From: Aromatoleum evansii
GTDB taxonomy: Bacteria > Pseudomonadota > Gammaproteobacteria > Burkholderiales > Rhodocyclaceae
Assembly (NCBI RefSeq): GCF_012910805.1
Contig: NZ_WTVK01000017.1
Span: 40,305-104,304 of the forward strand
Reading direction: 5' to 3'
Length of the DNA: 64,000 nt
This document shows positions 46,931-56,346 of the stretch, one piece after another. The position numbers and the translations under genes were made by a program. The notes below the pieces were generated by a model. That model had not been told where the DNA came from. It saw nothing but the letters and a program-made list of their open reading frames with translations, and did not search any database. Positions within the stretch are counted from its first letter, which is position 1. Every line of letters begins with the position of its first letter.

Positions 46931-47263
46931 TCACACGCCCCACACGACCGGCACCCCTTCCTTCTGCGACAGCTGCAGCAGATCGAGCAGCGGCCACGCG
47001 CGCTGCGCGAGGCTCACCGGCGCGGCCATGCCGCGGCGCTCGGGGTCGGGTTCGTCCTCGTCGTCCTGCGCATGGCCGGCCTGGCGCGCCTTGTCCTCGT
47101 CGATCGCCGCGCGCAGGCGCGCGATCGCGTCGGGCAGCTGTTCGACGGTGACGATGCCCTTCGCGTCCTGCGGATCCTTGCCCAGGATCGCGACGAGCTT
47201 CTTCGCGATGTCGCCGAACATGATGACATCGGCACCGGCGGCCGACTTGAAAGTAATCAGCAT
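46931..47263 (-). CDS. DUF1840 protein
   Basis: This 110-residue protein matches DUF1840: LITFKSAAGADVIMFGDIAKKLVAILGK at the start and a C-terminal PLLDLLQLSQKEGVPVVWGV. A charged, disordered linker (HAQDDEDEPDPERRG) separates the two. The family is limited to beta/gammaproteobacteria and its function is unknown. It ends 28 bases from the spermidine-synthase-like gene and follows hpt by nine bases. Confidence 0.85.
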   Translation of the reverse strand: MLITFKSAAGADVIMFGDIAKKLVAILGKDPQDAKGIVTVEQLPDAIARLRAAIDEDKARQAGHAQDDEDEPDPERRGMAAPVSLAQRAWPLLDLLQLSQKEGVPVVWGV

Positions 47264-47272
47264 TGCTTGTCC

Positions 47273-47830
47273 TCAGAGTCCCTTCACGGCGTAGATCCCC
47301 GGCGCATTGCGCCAGTAGCCTTTGTAGTCCATGCCGCAGCCGAACAGGAAGCGGTCGGCGACGTCGAGCCCGGTGAAGTCGGCGCGCATGCCCGGATAGG
47401 CCTTGCGCTCGTGCAGCTTGTGCGTGAGCACCGCGGAACGCACTTCCGCGGCGCCTTCGCCTTTCAGGTATTCCAGGATCGAGTGCAGCGTGTGCCCCTC
47501 GTCGAGGATGTCGTCGAGCACCAGCACCGTGCGCCCGCGCAGGTCCTGCGTCGGCCGCATGCGCCAGTCGAGGTCCGCGCCCTTGAGCGCGTGGCCGTAG
47601 CGCGTCGCGTGCAGGTAGGCCAGCTCCAGCGGAAAGGGCAGACGCGGCAGGATCTGCCCGGCGAGGATCATGCCGCCGTTCATCACGACGTACACGAGCG
47701 GGTTCTTTTGCCCCATCTGCGCGGTGATCTCTGCCGCCATGCGGTCCAGCGCCGCGCTCACGGTCGTGCCGTCGGCGAGACAGTCGGCCTCCTCACGCAC
47801 GCGGATGATTTCGTCCAGATCGACGGCCAT
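47273..47830 (-). CDS. hpt: Hypoxanthine-guanine phosphoribosyltransferase
   Basis: This 185-residue enzyme converts hypoxanthine or guanine with PRPP into IMP or GMP. The PRPP-binding loop is [14 protein letters not shown]; the diphosphate loop [13 protein letters not shown] and the C-terminal [17 protein letters not shown] (purine-contact region) are also present. ATG 47830 gives a family-typical length. It is divergent from upp, with 113 bases between the two starts, so the salvage genes share a control region. Confidence 0.92.
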   Translation of the reverse strand: MAVDLDEIIRVREEADCLADGTTVSAALDRMAAEITAQMGQKNPLVYVVMNGGMILAGQILPRLPFPLELAYLHATRYGHALKGADLDWRMRPTQDLRGRTVLVLDDILDEGHTLHSILEYLKGEGAAEVRSAVLTHKLHERKAYPGMRADFTGLDVADRFLFGCGMDYKGYWRNAPGIYAVKGL

Positions 47831-47943
47831 CGCGGCCCTCCTGCACAATTCATGCAAAGACCCCATTCTACCGGAGGGCTTTGCCGCGCGCCCTTGCGTT
47901 AGACTGGCGCGCGATTCCACACCGCAGCCGGGAGCCACCCTCC

Positions 47944-48579
47944 ATGTCCGTGAAACAGATTAACCATCCGCTCGTCCGCCACAAGATCGGACTGATGCGC
48001 GAGGCCGACGTCAGCACCAAGAAGTTCCGCGAACTCACCGCCGAACTCGCCCGCCTGCTCGCCTACGAGGCGTGCCAGGACTTCGAGCTCGAAGCGGTTA
48101 CGATAGACGGCTGGGCCGGTCCGGTCGAAGTCGAGCGCATCAAGGGCAAGAAGGTCACCGTCGTGCCGATCCTGCGTGCCGGGCTGGGCATGCTCGACGG
48201 CGTGCTCGACATGATCCCGAGCGCCAAGGTGAGTGTCGTCGGCATCGCCCGCAACGAGGAGACGCTGATGCCTGCGCCCTATGTCGAGAAGTTCGTCGGC
48301 AATCTCGCCGAGCGCATGGCGCTGATCATCGACCCGATGCTCGCGACCGGCGGCTCGATGGTGGCGACCGTCGACATGCTCAAGCGCGCCGGCTGCCGCC
48401 AGATCCGCGCGCTGGTGCTGGTCGCCGCGCCCGAAGGCATCCGCCTCATGGAGGGGAAGCATCCCGACGTGAAGATCTTTACCGCCAGCATCGACAGCCA
48501 CCTCAACGAGCACGGCTACATCATCCCGGGCCTCGGCGACGCCGGCGACAAGATCTTCGGCACCAAGCACAACAACTGA
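47944..48579 (+). CDS. upp: Uracil phosphoribosyltransferase
   Basis: This 211-residue enzyme makes UMP from uracil and PRPP. Its motifs are [32 protein letters not shown], and the PRPP loop [20 protein letters not shown]. The C-terminal uracil-binding block [17 protein letters not shown] is present. The uracil permease gene follows after seven bases; together they form a uracil salvage operon. Confidence 0.96.
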   Translation: MSVKQINHPLVRHKIGLMREADVSTKKFRELTAELARLLAYEACQDFELEAVTIDGWAGPVEVERIKGKKVTVVPILRAGLGMLDGVLDMIPSAKVSVVGIARNEETLMPAPYVEKFVGNLAERMALIIDPMLATGGSMVATVDMLKRAGCRQIRALVLVAAPEGIRLMEGKHPDVKIFTASIDSHLNEHGYIIPGLGDAGDKIFGTKHNN

Positions 48580-48586
48580 GGTTCCC

Positions 48587-49831
48587 ATGCGCGAACTCCC
48601 GATCGAGGGCGCAGAGCCGCTGTGGCGGCAGGCGATTTCCGGTGCCCAGATTCTCTTCGTCGCCTTCGGCGCGCTGGTGCTGGTGCCGCTGCTCACCGGG
48701 CTCAACCCGAGCATGGCGTTGCTCGGCGCGGGTGTGGGCACGCTGCTGTTCCAGCTCGTCACCGGCCGCCAGGTGCCGATCTTCCTCGGCTCCAGCTTCG
48801 CCTTCATCGCGCCGATCATCTACAGCATGCAGACCTGGGGCCTCGCGGCGACGATGGGTGGCATGATCTGCGTGAGCCTCATGTACTTCGTGTTCGCCGG
48901 ACTGGTGTGGCGCCACGGCGCGGAGATCGTGCATAAGTACATGCCGCCGGTGGTGATCGGCCCGATCATCATGATTATCGGCCTGTCGCTCGCGGCGGTG
49001 GCCGTGAATATGGCGATGGGCAGGACCGGCGACGGCAAGGCCGAGCTCGTGCCCTACACGACGGCGATGCTGATCGCCGTGGCCTCCTTCGGCACCACCG
49101 TCGTCGTCGCGGTGTGGGCGCGCGGCTTCCTCAAGCTGGTGCCCATTCTCGCCGGCGTGCTGGTCGGCTACATGCTCTCGGCGATGCTGGGCCTGGTCGA
49201 TTTCGGCAAGATCGCCGCCGCGCCCTGGCTCGCGCTGCCGCAATTCACCGCGCCTAGCTTCGAGTGGGCGGCGATCCTGTTCCTGTTGCCGGTCGCGCTC
49301 GCGCCGGCGATCGAGCACGTCGGCGACATCGTCGCCATCGGCGGCGTCACCGGCAAGGACTACACCGAGAGCCCCGGCCTGCACCGCACGCTCGCCGGCG
49401 ACGGGCTGGCGGTCGCCTTCGCCGGCCTGATCGGCGGCCCGCCGGTGACGACCTACTCGGAAGTGACCGGCGCGGTGACGCTCACGCGCAACTTCAACCC
49501 TGCGATCATGACCTGGGCGGCGGTGCTTGCGATCGTGATGGCCTTCTTCGGCAAGTTCAACGCGATCCTGCAGTCGATCCCGGTTCCGGTGATGGGCGGC
49601 ATCATGATGCTGCTGTTCGGCTCGGTCGCGAGCATCGGCCTGAAGACGCTGATCGCCGCGCGCGTAGACCTCGAAGAGCCGCGCAACCTCGTGATCGTCT
49701 CCTCGGTGCTGGTGTTCGGCATCGGCGGGCTCGCGCTCAAGCTCGACGGCGTCGCGCTGCAGGGCGTGAGCCTGTGCGGCGTCGCGGCGGTGCTGCTGAA
49801 CTTCGTGCTGCCGAAGAAGCGCCTCAGCTAG
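48587..49831 (+). CDS. uraA: Uracil permease UraA (NCS2 family)
   Basis: This 414-residue, roughly 14-helix inner-membrane symporter takes up uracil with protons. The characteristic regions are LGSSFAFIAPI, the substrate-site Glu in LAPAIEHVGDIVAIGGVTGKD, and the GGPPVTTYSEVTGAV half-helix. It follows upp closely. Its 3' end overlaps the convergent YqjK-like gene by eight bases. Confidence 0.94.
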   Translation: MRELPIEGAEPLWRQAISGAQILFVAFGALVLVPLLTGLNPSMALLGAGVGTLLFQLVTGRQVPIFLGSSFAFIAPIIYSMQTWGLAATMGGMICVSLMYFVFAGLVWRHGAEIVHKYMPPVVIGPIIMIIGLSLAAVAVNMAMGRTGDGKAELVPYTTAMLIAVASFGTTVVVAVWARGFLKLVPILAGVLVGYMLSAMLGLVDFGKIAAAPWLALPQFTAPSFEWAAILFLLPVALAPAIEHVGDIVAIGGVTGKDYTESPGLHRTLAGDGLAVAFAGLIGGPPVTTYSEVTGAVTLTRNFNPAIMTWAAVLAIVMAFFGKFNAILQSIPVPVMGGIMMLLFGSVASIGLKTLIAARVDLEEPRNLVIVSSVLVFGIGGLALKLDGVALQGVSLCGVAAVLLNFVLPKKRLS

Positions 49832-50141
49832 CGAAGCGGCGCAGGAAGCCGATCAGCGGATCGAGGCCACGCCCGAGCTTGCGGTAGAGCATCCAGCCGA
49901 ACCAGGCGCGGCGCGCGACGCGCAGCACCAGGCGCGGCCGCAGGAGCACGACCGCGAACGCCACGGCCGACAGCAGCGGAACATGCTCGCGCAGACCCTG
50001 CGCGCGGTCGCGGGCGCGGTCGACCGCGTCGAGCACCGACTCGATGCGTTCCAGCCCGGCGACGAGCGTCTCGCGCTGCCGTTCGGCGTCGAATTGCAGG
50101 CGCTGCTTCTTCAGCGCCAGCTCGAGCAGCCGCGGATTCAT
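49824..50141 (-). CDS. YqjK-like small membrane-associated protein
   Basis: This 105-residue protein has an N-terminal coiled coil (LLELALKKQRLQFDAERQRE) and a hydrophobic segment (HVPLLSAVAFAVVLLRP) with a basic C-terminus, as in YqjK. It is third in the YqjD/YqjE/YqjK-like operon; its start overlaps the stop of the preceding gene. Function is not established; the family is linked to stationary phase and envelope stress. Confidence 0.72.
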   Translation of the reverse strand: MNPRLLELALKKQRLQFDAERQRETLVAGLERIESVLDAVDRARDRAQGLREHVPLLSAVAFAVVLLRPRLVLRVARRAWFGWMLYRKLGRGLDPLIGFLRRFAS

Positions 50142-50524
50142 TCGCGTGGCCGCAAGGCTTCACGATCGCGCGCGAGTTCGCCCAGGCTCGCCGCGAACAG
50201 GCGGCTGCCACGCTTCACCTCGCGTGCCGCATTGCTCGCCGCGAGCAAGCCGGCGCCCAGCAGCACGACCGTGCCGAGCCCGAGCGCGAGCAAGCGGTGC
50301 TCCTCCCAGAACAGCACGGTCAGGAACACCGCCAGGAACACGACCCCGAAGCCGAGGAACACCGCGCTCAGCACGGTGTTGAAGAGCAGGGCGGTCAGCC
50401 GCAGCTTCTCCTCCTGCGCCTCGACGGCGAGCAGTTCCAGCCGCGTCTGCGCGGTGGCGAGCCCGGTATCGAGCAGCCCGCGCAGGCTGCCCGCAAGGCG
50501 TCGCTTGTGCTCCTCTCCCGCCAC
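50138..50524 (-). CDS. YqjE / phage-holin 3_6 family membrane protein
   Basis: This 128-residue protein has a charged amphipathic N-terminus (LDTGLATAQTRLELLAVEAQEEK) and two helices (VLSAVFLGFGVVFLAVFLTVLF and LLALGLGTVVLLGAGLLAA), typical of YqjE. It lies between the YqjD- and YqjK-like genes with a four-base overlap downstream. It is not a phage gene in this context, despite the family name. Confidence 0.82.
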   Translation of the reverse strand: MAGEEHKRRLAGSLRGLLDTGLATAQTRLELLAVEAQEEKLRLTALLFNTVLSAVFLGFGVVFLAVFLTVLFWEEHRLLALGLGTVVLLGAGLLAASNAAREVKRGSRLFAASLGELARDREALRPRE

Positions 50525-50527
50525 GGC

Positions 50528-50839
50528 TCAGCGGCGGCCCGACAGCAGGCCCAGCAGGAAGGCCACGCCGGCGGCGATCCCGACCGACTGCCACGGATTC
50601 TTGTGCACGTAGTCGTCGGTCGCGTGGGCGACCTTCTTCGCCTGCTCGACGGCCGCGGCCTCCATGTCGGCAATGCGGTCCTTCGCGGCCAGCATGCGAT
50701 CGTTGAGGCGGCTGCGGACCTCGCTCAGCTTGTCGCCTGCCTGCCCGGCGGTCAGCTTCAGAAGTTCCTCGGCGTCGCTCATCACGACCTTGAAGTCGGC
50801 AACCAGTTTGTCGCGGGAAACATCTGCGTTATTAGTCAT
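50528..50839 (-). CDS. YqjD/ElaB-family ribosome- or membrane-anchored stress protein
   Basis: This 103-residue DUF883 protein has a helical N-terminal region (VSRDKLVADFKVVMSDAEELL) and a single C-terminal helix with the family motif VHKNPWQSVGIAAGVAFLLGLL. E. coli YqjD binds ribosomes through its N-terminus and is anchored to the inner membrane by the C-terminus in stationary phase. ATG 50839 has GGGGGT upstream. It leads the three-gene operon. Confidence 0.88.
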   Translation of the reverse strand: MTNNADVSRDKLVADFKVVMSDAEELLKLTAGQAGDKLSEVRSRLNDRMLAAKDRIADMEAAAVEQAKKVAHATDDYVHKNPWQSVGIAAGVAFLLGLLSGRR

Positions 50840-51026
50840 CTTGCACCCCCGTTTCTGCTCTGAACATGACATGCGCGCGAACGCGCGGGTTGGAAGGTCA
50901 GGCTAGCCCCAATCCCGGATGAAGGCAACTGCGGATTGCCGGATGCGTGACGATTTAACGCATCGGCATAATGCGTGCCGTGGCGCGGCTTATGGTAGCC
51001 TCGCCCCTTTCGCGAGGATGCCCCCG

Positions 51027-52973
51027 ATGACCGGCCGAAACGACCCCTGTCCCTGCGGCAGCGGGAAGAAGTTCAAGAAATGCTGCCAGAATCGCGCGGC
51101 GGGTCCGGTCACGAACACCGCGAACGCCCGTCCCGCTTCGGCCCGGCTCCTCGACGCCGTCGCGCTGCACCAGGCAGGACATCTCGACGCGGCGGAACAG
51201 GCCTACCGTGCAATCCTCGTTTCCTCGCCAGGCGACTGCGATGCGCTGCATTACCTCGGGATGATCGCGTTCCAGCGGCAGCGGTATGCGGAATCCGTCG
51301 CTCTCATCGAGCAGGCCATCGCCCGCAACCCCCGCACACCCGCCTTCCACTGCAACCTTGGCAACGCGCTCATGCGCCTGGGGCGCTTCGGTGACGCGGA
51401 ACGAGGCTACCGCGAGGCCTGCACGCTCGATCCCGGTTTTGCAGCGGCGCTCCTCGGGCTCGCGAACGCCTGCATCTCGACGGGACGGTCCGCAGAGGCC
51501 CTGCCCGCCGCGCGCAAGGCGACGGAGGCAGCGCCGAACATGTTTCCGGCGTGGGTCGCGCTCGGTGACGCAAGCTACAACGTGGAGAACATCGACGAGG
51601 CCGAGCACAGCTACCGGCTGGCGCTCGGCGTGCACCGCGACCCCCGCGTGCTGACCAAGCTCGCCGTCATCGTGACGCGCTTCGGCAGGGTGCGGGAGGC
51701 CGAGACCTTGATCGAGGAAGCGCTGCGCCTGGACCCCGGCTTCGAGCCCGCCTGGTGGTCGCGGCTCATGAACCTGAACTACCTCTCCACCGATTTGCAG
51801 GCGATGAGCGCCGTTCACCGCGAGTGGGCCAGGCGCTTCGTCCCGCAGGACACGCCTGCCTCGCCGTCGGCCGGTCTGGCCTGGGACGGGAGTCGCAAGC
51901 TGCGCGTGGGCTATCTTTCGGCCGACTTCCGGCGGCACGCGCTGCGTTTTTTCGTTCGCCCCATCCTGCGGCACCACGACCGATCCCGTTTCGAGATCCA
52001 CTGCTATTCGAACTCCCCGATCGAGGATGAAGTGACGGTGGAACTGAAGGGCATGGTCGATCATTGGGTCGACTGCCATTCGATGTCGGATGAAGAGCTT
52101 GCAGGAAGAATACGCGCGGACGGCATCGACCTGCTTGTCGACATGACCGGCCATAGCCACGGAAAACGCCTGAAGGCGCTGGCCACCCGCCCGGCGCCAG
52201 TTCAGGCCACGATGCTCGGCTATCTCAACACGACGGGCCTGCAAGCCATCGACTACCGCTTCGGCGACCGCTTCACCTGTCCGCCGGGGCTCGACCAATA
52301 CGGCACCGAAAAACTGGTGCGCCTGCCAGCGTGTCAATGGTGCTACGAACCGGATGACGAGCAGCCGCAGGTCGGACCTTCGCCCGCACAGAAGAACGGC
52401 TATCTCACGTTCGGCAGCTTCCACAACCTGGCGAAGCTGACGCCGGCCCAGCTCGATCTTTTTGCCGACATCCTCGCCGCGGTGCCCGATGCTCGCCTGC
52501 TGATGGTCGTATGGGGAGCGGCGCCGCGCCAGGACCTCGAGCGCCACTTCGCCGGCCGCGGACTCGCCGCCCGGGTCGCCTTCGCCGATCCGGCCGCCCA
52601 TCGCAGCTACCTGACGTTCTACGACCGCATAGACGTCGGCCTTGACACCTTCCCGTACGCCGGTGGCACGACGACGCTGGAGTCCGTCTGGATGGGGGTT
52701 CCCGTTCTGACCATGAGGGGACCGACCCAGACGAGCAACGGCGGCGTTTCGATCAATTCCAACCTCGGACTGGAGCGGTTCATCGCGGACGGGCCGGACG
52801 AGTTCGTCGCGAAGGGGAAAGCGATCGCCACCGACGTGGATGCGCTGGCAGGGCTGCGTTCCTCGCTGCGGGCCAGGCTTCGCGCATCGCCCATCATGGA
52901 TGGGCCTGCCTACGTGCGGGCGCTGGAAACCGCCTACGCCGATATCATGCGATCCGTGTCCGGACGGGGGTAA
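51027..52973 (+). CDS. SEC-C motif / TPR / O-GlcNAc transferase-like (GT41, SPINDLY) fusion protein
   Basis: This 648-residue protein has three modules. Residues 1-20 hold a SEC-C zinc motif, NDPCPCGSGKKFKKCC (Cys8, Cys10, Cys19, Cys20). Residues 40-300 are TPR repeats (LDAAEQAYRAIL, YAESVALIEQAIARNP, FGDAERGYREACTLDP). Residues 310-645 are a GT41-type catalytic domain with LRVGYLSADFRRHA, VDMTGHSHGKRL, LTFGSFHNLAKLTPAQL and AGGTTTLESVWMGVPVLT. GT41 enzymes transfer sugar to Ser/Thr using a nucleotide sugar. ATG 51027 has GAGG eight bases upstream; ATG 51018 lacks a usable SD. SEC-C usually binds SecB or the ribosome, so the enzyme may act on nascent or secreted chains (inference). The acceptor and sugar are unknown. 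Confidence 0.85.
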   Translation: MTGRNDPCPCGSGKKFKKCCQNRAAGPVTNTANARPASARLLDAVALHQAGHLDAAEQAYRAILVSSPGDCDALHYLGMIAFQRQRYAESVALIEQAIARNPRTPAFHCNLGNALMRLGRFGDAERGYREACTLDPGFAAALLGLANACISTGRSAEALPAARKATEAAPNMFPAWVALGDASYNVENIDEAEHSYRLALGVHRDPRVLTKLAVIVTRFGRVREAETLIEEALRLDPGFEPAWWSRLMNLNYLSTDLQAMSAVHREWARRFVPQDTPASPSAGLAWDGSRKLRVGYLSADFRRHALRFFVRPILRHHDRSRFEIHCYSNSPIEDEVTVELKGMVDHWVDCHSMSDEELAGRIRADGIDLLVDMTGHSHGKRLKALATRPAPVQATMLGYLNTTGLQAIDYRFGDRFTCPPGLDQYGTEKLVRLPACQWCYEPDDEQPQVGPSPAQKNGYLTFGSFHNLAKLTPAQLDLFADILAAVPDARLLMVVWGAAPRQDLERHFAGRGLAARVAFADPAAHRSYLTFYDRIDVGLDTFPYAGGTTTLESVWMGVPVLTMRGPTQTSNGGVSINSNLGLERFIADGPDEFVAKGKAIATDVDALAGLRSSLRARLRASPIMDGPAYVRALETAYADIMRSVSGRG

Positions 52974-53030
52974 GTCCGCCCGCGGGCCGCGCCGTCGCAG
53001 CGAACGCCGCCGCGGCCGGCGCGGGACGGC

Positions 53031-54347
53031 TCAGCGGGGCAGGCGCGCGACGAGCCGGCGGTTGATCGCGCTGTCCGGCTTGCGCGCGAGGCGTTCGTTG
53101 ATCAGCGCGCGGGCGAGAGGGGCGCGCCCGCCGCGCAGCGCCGCCTCGACCAGCGCGAGGTCGATCAGGTCGCGCTGCGCGTGGCTGCCGCCGAAGCGGT
53201 GGGCGATCGGGCGGACCGTGCGCAGCGTCTCGATCGCCGCCTCGTACCGGCCGGCGGCGAGGTCGGCGAAGGCGCGCAGCAGGGGTTCGCCGACCGCGGT
53301 CCCGAGGGCGGCGTGGTCGCCGATCTTCGCCGCGTCGAGATGACGCTGCGCAGCCATCCAGTCGCCCGCCGACGCATCCTGGCCCGCGCCGAGCCAGGCC
53401 ATCATCGCGTGCAGGTCGTTGAAGGAATACAGCCCCGGCCGTGCCGACGTGCGCCAGCAGTCCGCGACGCTCGCCCAGCGCGCGGCGACGTCGATGCCGG
53501 TGAACTGCAGCCGGCACAGCAGCGCGGAAGCGTCGATGAGGTCCAGCATCAGCACCGAGCGCGGTCCGTGGATCGGGCCGTCGAAGAGTGCGAGCGCCTC
53601 GTCGATCTCGTCGCGGTCGAGGTGGAACATCGCGAGATGCCACCAGTTATGCACGGCGAAGAAGTTGTCCTCGGCCCAGTGCGGCCGGCGCTCGCGCATC
53701 CATGCGATGCCGTCGGCGCTGCGCCCCTCCATCTCGATCACGTGGGCGAGCGCGTGGTGAGCCCAGGAATCGCCCGGTTCGAGCTCCAGCGCGCGCCGCC
53801 CCTGCGCCTCCGCGCGGCGGTAGTCGCCCGTCTCCTCGCAGCCGAAGGCGTGCATGCCGAGCAGCGCGTGGTAGCCGGGCAGGGACGCGTCCCATGCCGG
53901 CAGCGCGCGGGCGATGCGGTCGCGCAGCATGCGCGAGTCGCCGCGGTAGAAGTCGACCAGATGCCCCGCCTGCAGCGCGAGGATGTCGCGCGGCCACTCG
54001 ATCGCCAGGTCCTCCAGTACGCGCCCGGCCGCTTCCCAGCGTCCGCCGGCGAAGTGCGCGATCGCGTCGAGGTGAGCCTGCTCGCGGCGGTTCGGCGCAC
54101 AGGCCGCCGCCTTCGCCGCATCGTCACGCGCCACGGCGAGGCCTTCCGGTTCGGTGCCGAGCAGATGCAGCCAGGCATGCAGCACATGGCCCATCACGAA
54201 ATCCGGCTGGATCGCCGTCGCTGCGTTGATCGTCGCGACGGGGTCGCTGCGGTAGCAGTGGAATTCCTGCAGCGCCCGCGCGTAGTGCGCGAACGCGGCG
54301 TCGTCGGTCGCGCTGAGGGGGTTGCCGGCAAGGTCGGTCGTCTTCAT
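53031..54347 (-). CDS. TTC38-like tetratricopeptide repeat protein
   Basis: This 438-residue cytoplasmic protein is all-helical with TPR-like repeats (ALQEFHCYRSDPVATINAAT, YRRAEAQGRRALELEPGDSWAHHALAH, DEIDEALALFDG). The conserved HNWWHLAMFHLDR and the PGYHALLGMHAFGCEETGDY block are characteristic of the TTC38 family, found in bacteria and animals without a defined function. It is divergent from a GlxA-type regulator, 122 bases apart, which likely controls it (inference). Confidence 0.82.
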   Translation of the reverse strand: MKTTDLAGNPLSATDDAAFAHYARALQEFHCYRSDPVATINAATAIQPDFVMGHVLHAWLHLLGTEPEGLAVARDDAAKAAACAPNRREQAHLDAIAHFAGGRWEAAGRVLEDLAIEWPRDILALQAGHLVDFYRGDSRMLRDRIARALPAWDASLPGYHALLGMHAFGCEETGDYRRAEAQGRRALELEPGDSWAHHALAHVIEMEGRSADGIAWMRERRPHWAEDNFFAVHNWWHLAMFHLDRDEIDEALALFDGPIHGPRSVLMLDLIDASALLCRLQFTGIDVAARWASVADCWRTSARPGLYSFNDLHAMMAWLGAGQDASAGDWMAAQRHLDAAKIGDHAALGTAVGEPLLRAFADLAAGRYEAAIETLRTVRPIAHRFGGSHAQRDLIDLALVEAALRGGRAPLARALINERLARKPDSAINRRLVARLPR

Positions 54348-54469
54348 GGTGTCTCTCCATTGGGGTGGTGCACCTTGCGCCGTCGTGGCGGCGGTGTCTG
54401 GAATGCATCCTATGGTGGATGGCCGGTGTGGACTAAGGTGAAAACGGTCACGAACAGGACGATCGCGCC

Positions 54470-55525
54470 ATGCATGCCCCCCGCCGCGGAAACAGTCTGC
54501 CCACAGTCGCCATCCTCGCCTTCCCCGAGACGACCGCGTCGGTGCTGTACGGCATGCACGACCTGTTCCACTCGGCCGGGCGCGACTGGGGCCTGATCGA
54601 GCATGGTGCCCCCGGCCTGTCGCTGATGGCGCCGGTGGTCGTGTCGGGGGACGGTGCGCCGCTGACGGTCGGGAACGGCGTGCGCGTGTGCCCGGACTGC
54701 CGTCTTGACGCAACGCCGCAGCCGGACCTGGTCTGCATTCCCGAAATCGCGGTGATGCCGAACGATGAGCTGTTGCAGCGCTTCGAGCCCGAGTGCGCGT
54801 GGCTGCGGGGGGCCTATGCGGGCGGCGCCGTCATCGCCTCGGCCTGCTCGGGGGCGCTGCTGATGGCGCAGGCGGGGCTGCTCGACGACGAGCCGGCGAC
54901 GACGCACTGGGCCTTCTGCGGCACGCTCGCCGAGCGCTTCCCCAGGGTGCGGGTGCAGTGCCAGCGCTCGCTGGTGGTCGCCGGCGATGGCCAGCGTCTG
55001 GTGATGGCGGGCGGCGGCACGACCTGGCAGGACCTCGCGCTGTACCTGATCGCACGCTTCGCCGGCGTCGAGCCCGCGATGCAGCTCGCGCGCATGAACC
55101 TCATCGACTGGCATCACGTCGGCCAGCAGCCCTTCGCGCGCCTTTCGGCCAGCCGGCAGACCGACGATGCGCTGATCGCCCGCGCCCAGGTGTGGGCGGC
55201 GACGCATTATGCGGAGGCGGCGCCGGTCGCCGCGATGGCCGAACTCACCGGCCTGTCCGAGCGCGCCTTCGTGCGTCGCTTCCGTCAGGTCACGGGCATG
55301 TCGCCGCTCGCGTATGTGCACGCGGTGCGCATCGAGGAGGCCAAGCAGATGCTCGAATCGACGCGCCTGCCGGTCGAGGCGATCGCCGAGGAACTCGGCT
55401 ACGAGGACGCGAGCTTCTTCTCGCGCCTGTTCAAGCGCGAGGTGAAACTCACGCCGGCGCGCTACCGGCGGAAGTTCGGCGACCTGCGCGAGGTGCTGCG
55501 CGAGGCCGCCGGCCACGCGCATTGA
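54470..55525 (+). CDS. GlxA-family AraC-type transcription regulator (DJ-1/PfpI plus AraC)
   Basis: This 351-residue regulator has an N-terminal DJ-1/PfpI domain (about 10-190, with VAILAFPETTASVLYGMHDLF and the cysteine elbow ASACSGALLMAQAG) and a C-terminal AraC helix-turn-helix pair (about 235-335: AAMAELTGLSERAFVRRFRQ, AEELGYEDASFFSRLFKRE, TPARYRR). GlxA-like proteins sense small metabolites through the DJ-1 domain. It is divergent from the TTC38-like gene, its most likely target. Confidence 0.9.
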   Translation: MHAPRRGNSLPTVAILAFPETTASVLYGMHDLFHSAGRDWGLIEHGAPGLSLMAPVVVSGDGAPLTVGNGVRVCPDCRLDATPQPDLVCIPEIAVMPNDELLQRFEPECAWLRGAYAGGAVIASACSGALLMAQAGLLDDEPATTHWAFCGTLAERFPRVRVQCQRSLVVAGDGQRLVMAGGGTTWQDLALYLIARFAGVEPAMQLARMNLIDWHHVGQQPFARLSASRQTDDALIARAQVWAATHYAEAAPVAAMAELTGLSERAFVRRFRQVTGMSPLAYVHAVRIEEAKQMLESTRLPVEAIAEELGYEDASFFSRLFKREVKLTPARYRRKFGDLREVLREAAGHAH

Positions 55526-55540
55526 GCCCGGGGAGCGGGC

Positions 55541-56323
55541 TCAGGCGGACCAGTCGTAGTCGATCGTCAGCGGCGCGTGGTCGGAGAAGCGCTGGTCCTT
55601 GTAGACGCGGGCTTCGCGCGCGGTCCCGGCGATGCCCGGTGTCGCGAGCTGGTAGTCGAGCCGCCAGCCGACGTTCTTCGCCCAGGCCTGGCCGCGGTTC
55701 GACCACCACGTGTAGCAGGCGTCCGTGGTGTCCGGGTACAGGCGGCGATACACGTCCACCCAGCCCTGTTCGTCCTGCACGCGCGTCATCCATGCGCGCT
55801 CCTCGGGCAGGAAGCCGGAATTCTTCTGGTTCGACTTCCAGTTCCGGAGGTCGATCTCCTTGTGCGCGATGTTCCAGTCGCCGCAGATCACGACCTCGCG
55901 CCCGCTCGCGTACAGCTTCTCCATGTGCGGCAGGAAGCGCTCCATGAAACCGAACTTGATCTGCTGGCGTTCCTCGGAGCTCGACCCCGAGGGCAGGTAC
56001 AGCGACACGACCGACAGCTGCCCGAAGTCGAGCTGCAGGAAGCGCCCCTCGGCGTCGATGTCGGCGATCCCGAGCCCCTCGATCACGCGGTCCGGCGTGC
56101 GCCGCGCATACAGGCCGACGCCGCTGTAGCCCTTCTTTTCGGCGTGATGGAAGTAGCCGGTGTAGCCGGCGGGCGTGCGCATCGCCTCGCTGAGGTCGCC
56201 CGCGTGCGCCTTGAGTTCCTGCAGGCAGACGACGTCCGCGTCCTGCGCGGGGAGCCAGTCGAGGAAGCCTTTCGTGGTAGCCGAGCGGATGCCGTTGAGG
56301 TTTAGGGTGATGATGCGTAACAT
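55541..56323 (-). CDS. xth: Exodeoxyribonuclease III / AP endonuclease
   Basis: This 260-residue enzyme is of the XthA/ExoIII exonuclease-endonuclease-phosphatase fold, acting on apurinic sites and 3' ends. The active-site motifs are [11 protein letters not shown] (Asn), VCLQELKA (metal Glu), [27 protein letters not shown], and the C-terminal VGWRLDYQL and [12 protein letters not shown] with catalytic Asp-His. Length fits the family. It is divergent from pyrE, with 23 bases between the start codons. Confidence 0.93.
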   Translation of the reverse strand: MLRIITLNLNGIRSATTKGFLDWLPAQDADVVCLQELKAHAGDLSEAMRTPAGYTGYFHHAEKKGYSGVGLYARRTPDRVIEGLGIADIDAEGRFLQLDFGQLSVVSLYLPSGSSSEERQQIKFGFMERFLPHMEKLYASGREVVICGDWNIAHKEIDLRNWKSNQKNSGFLPEERAWMTRVQDEQGWVDVYRRLYPDTTDACYTWWSNRGQAWAKNVGWRLDYQLATPGIAGTAREARVYKDQRFSDHAPLTIDYDWSA

Positions 56324-56346
56324 TCGGCCGGATAACCCAGAACTGG

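Noticed and set aside
50138..50524. Prophage holin
   Set aside because: The family name includes holin, but the gene sits in a YqjD/YqjE/YqjK-like stress operon and no other phage genes are present.
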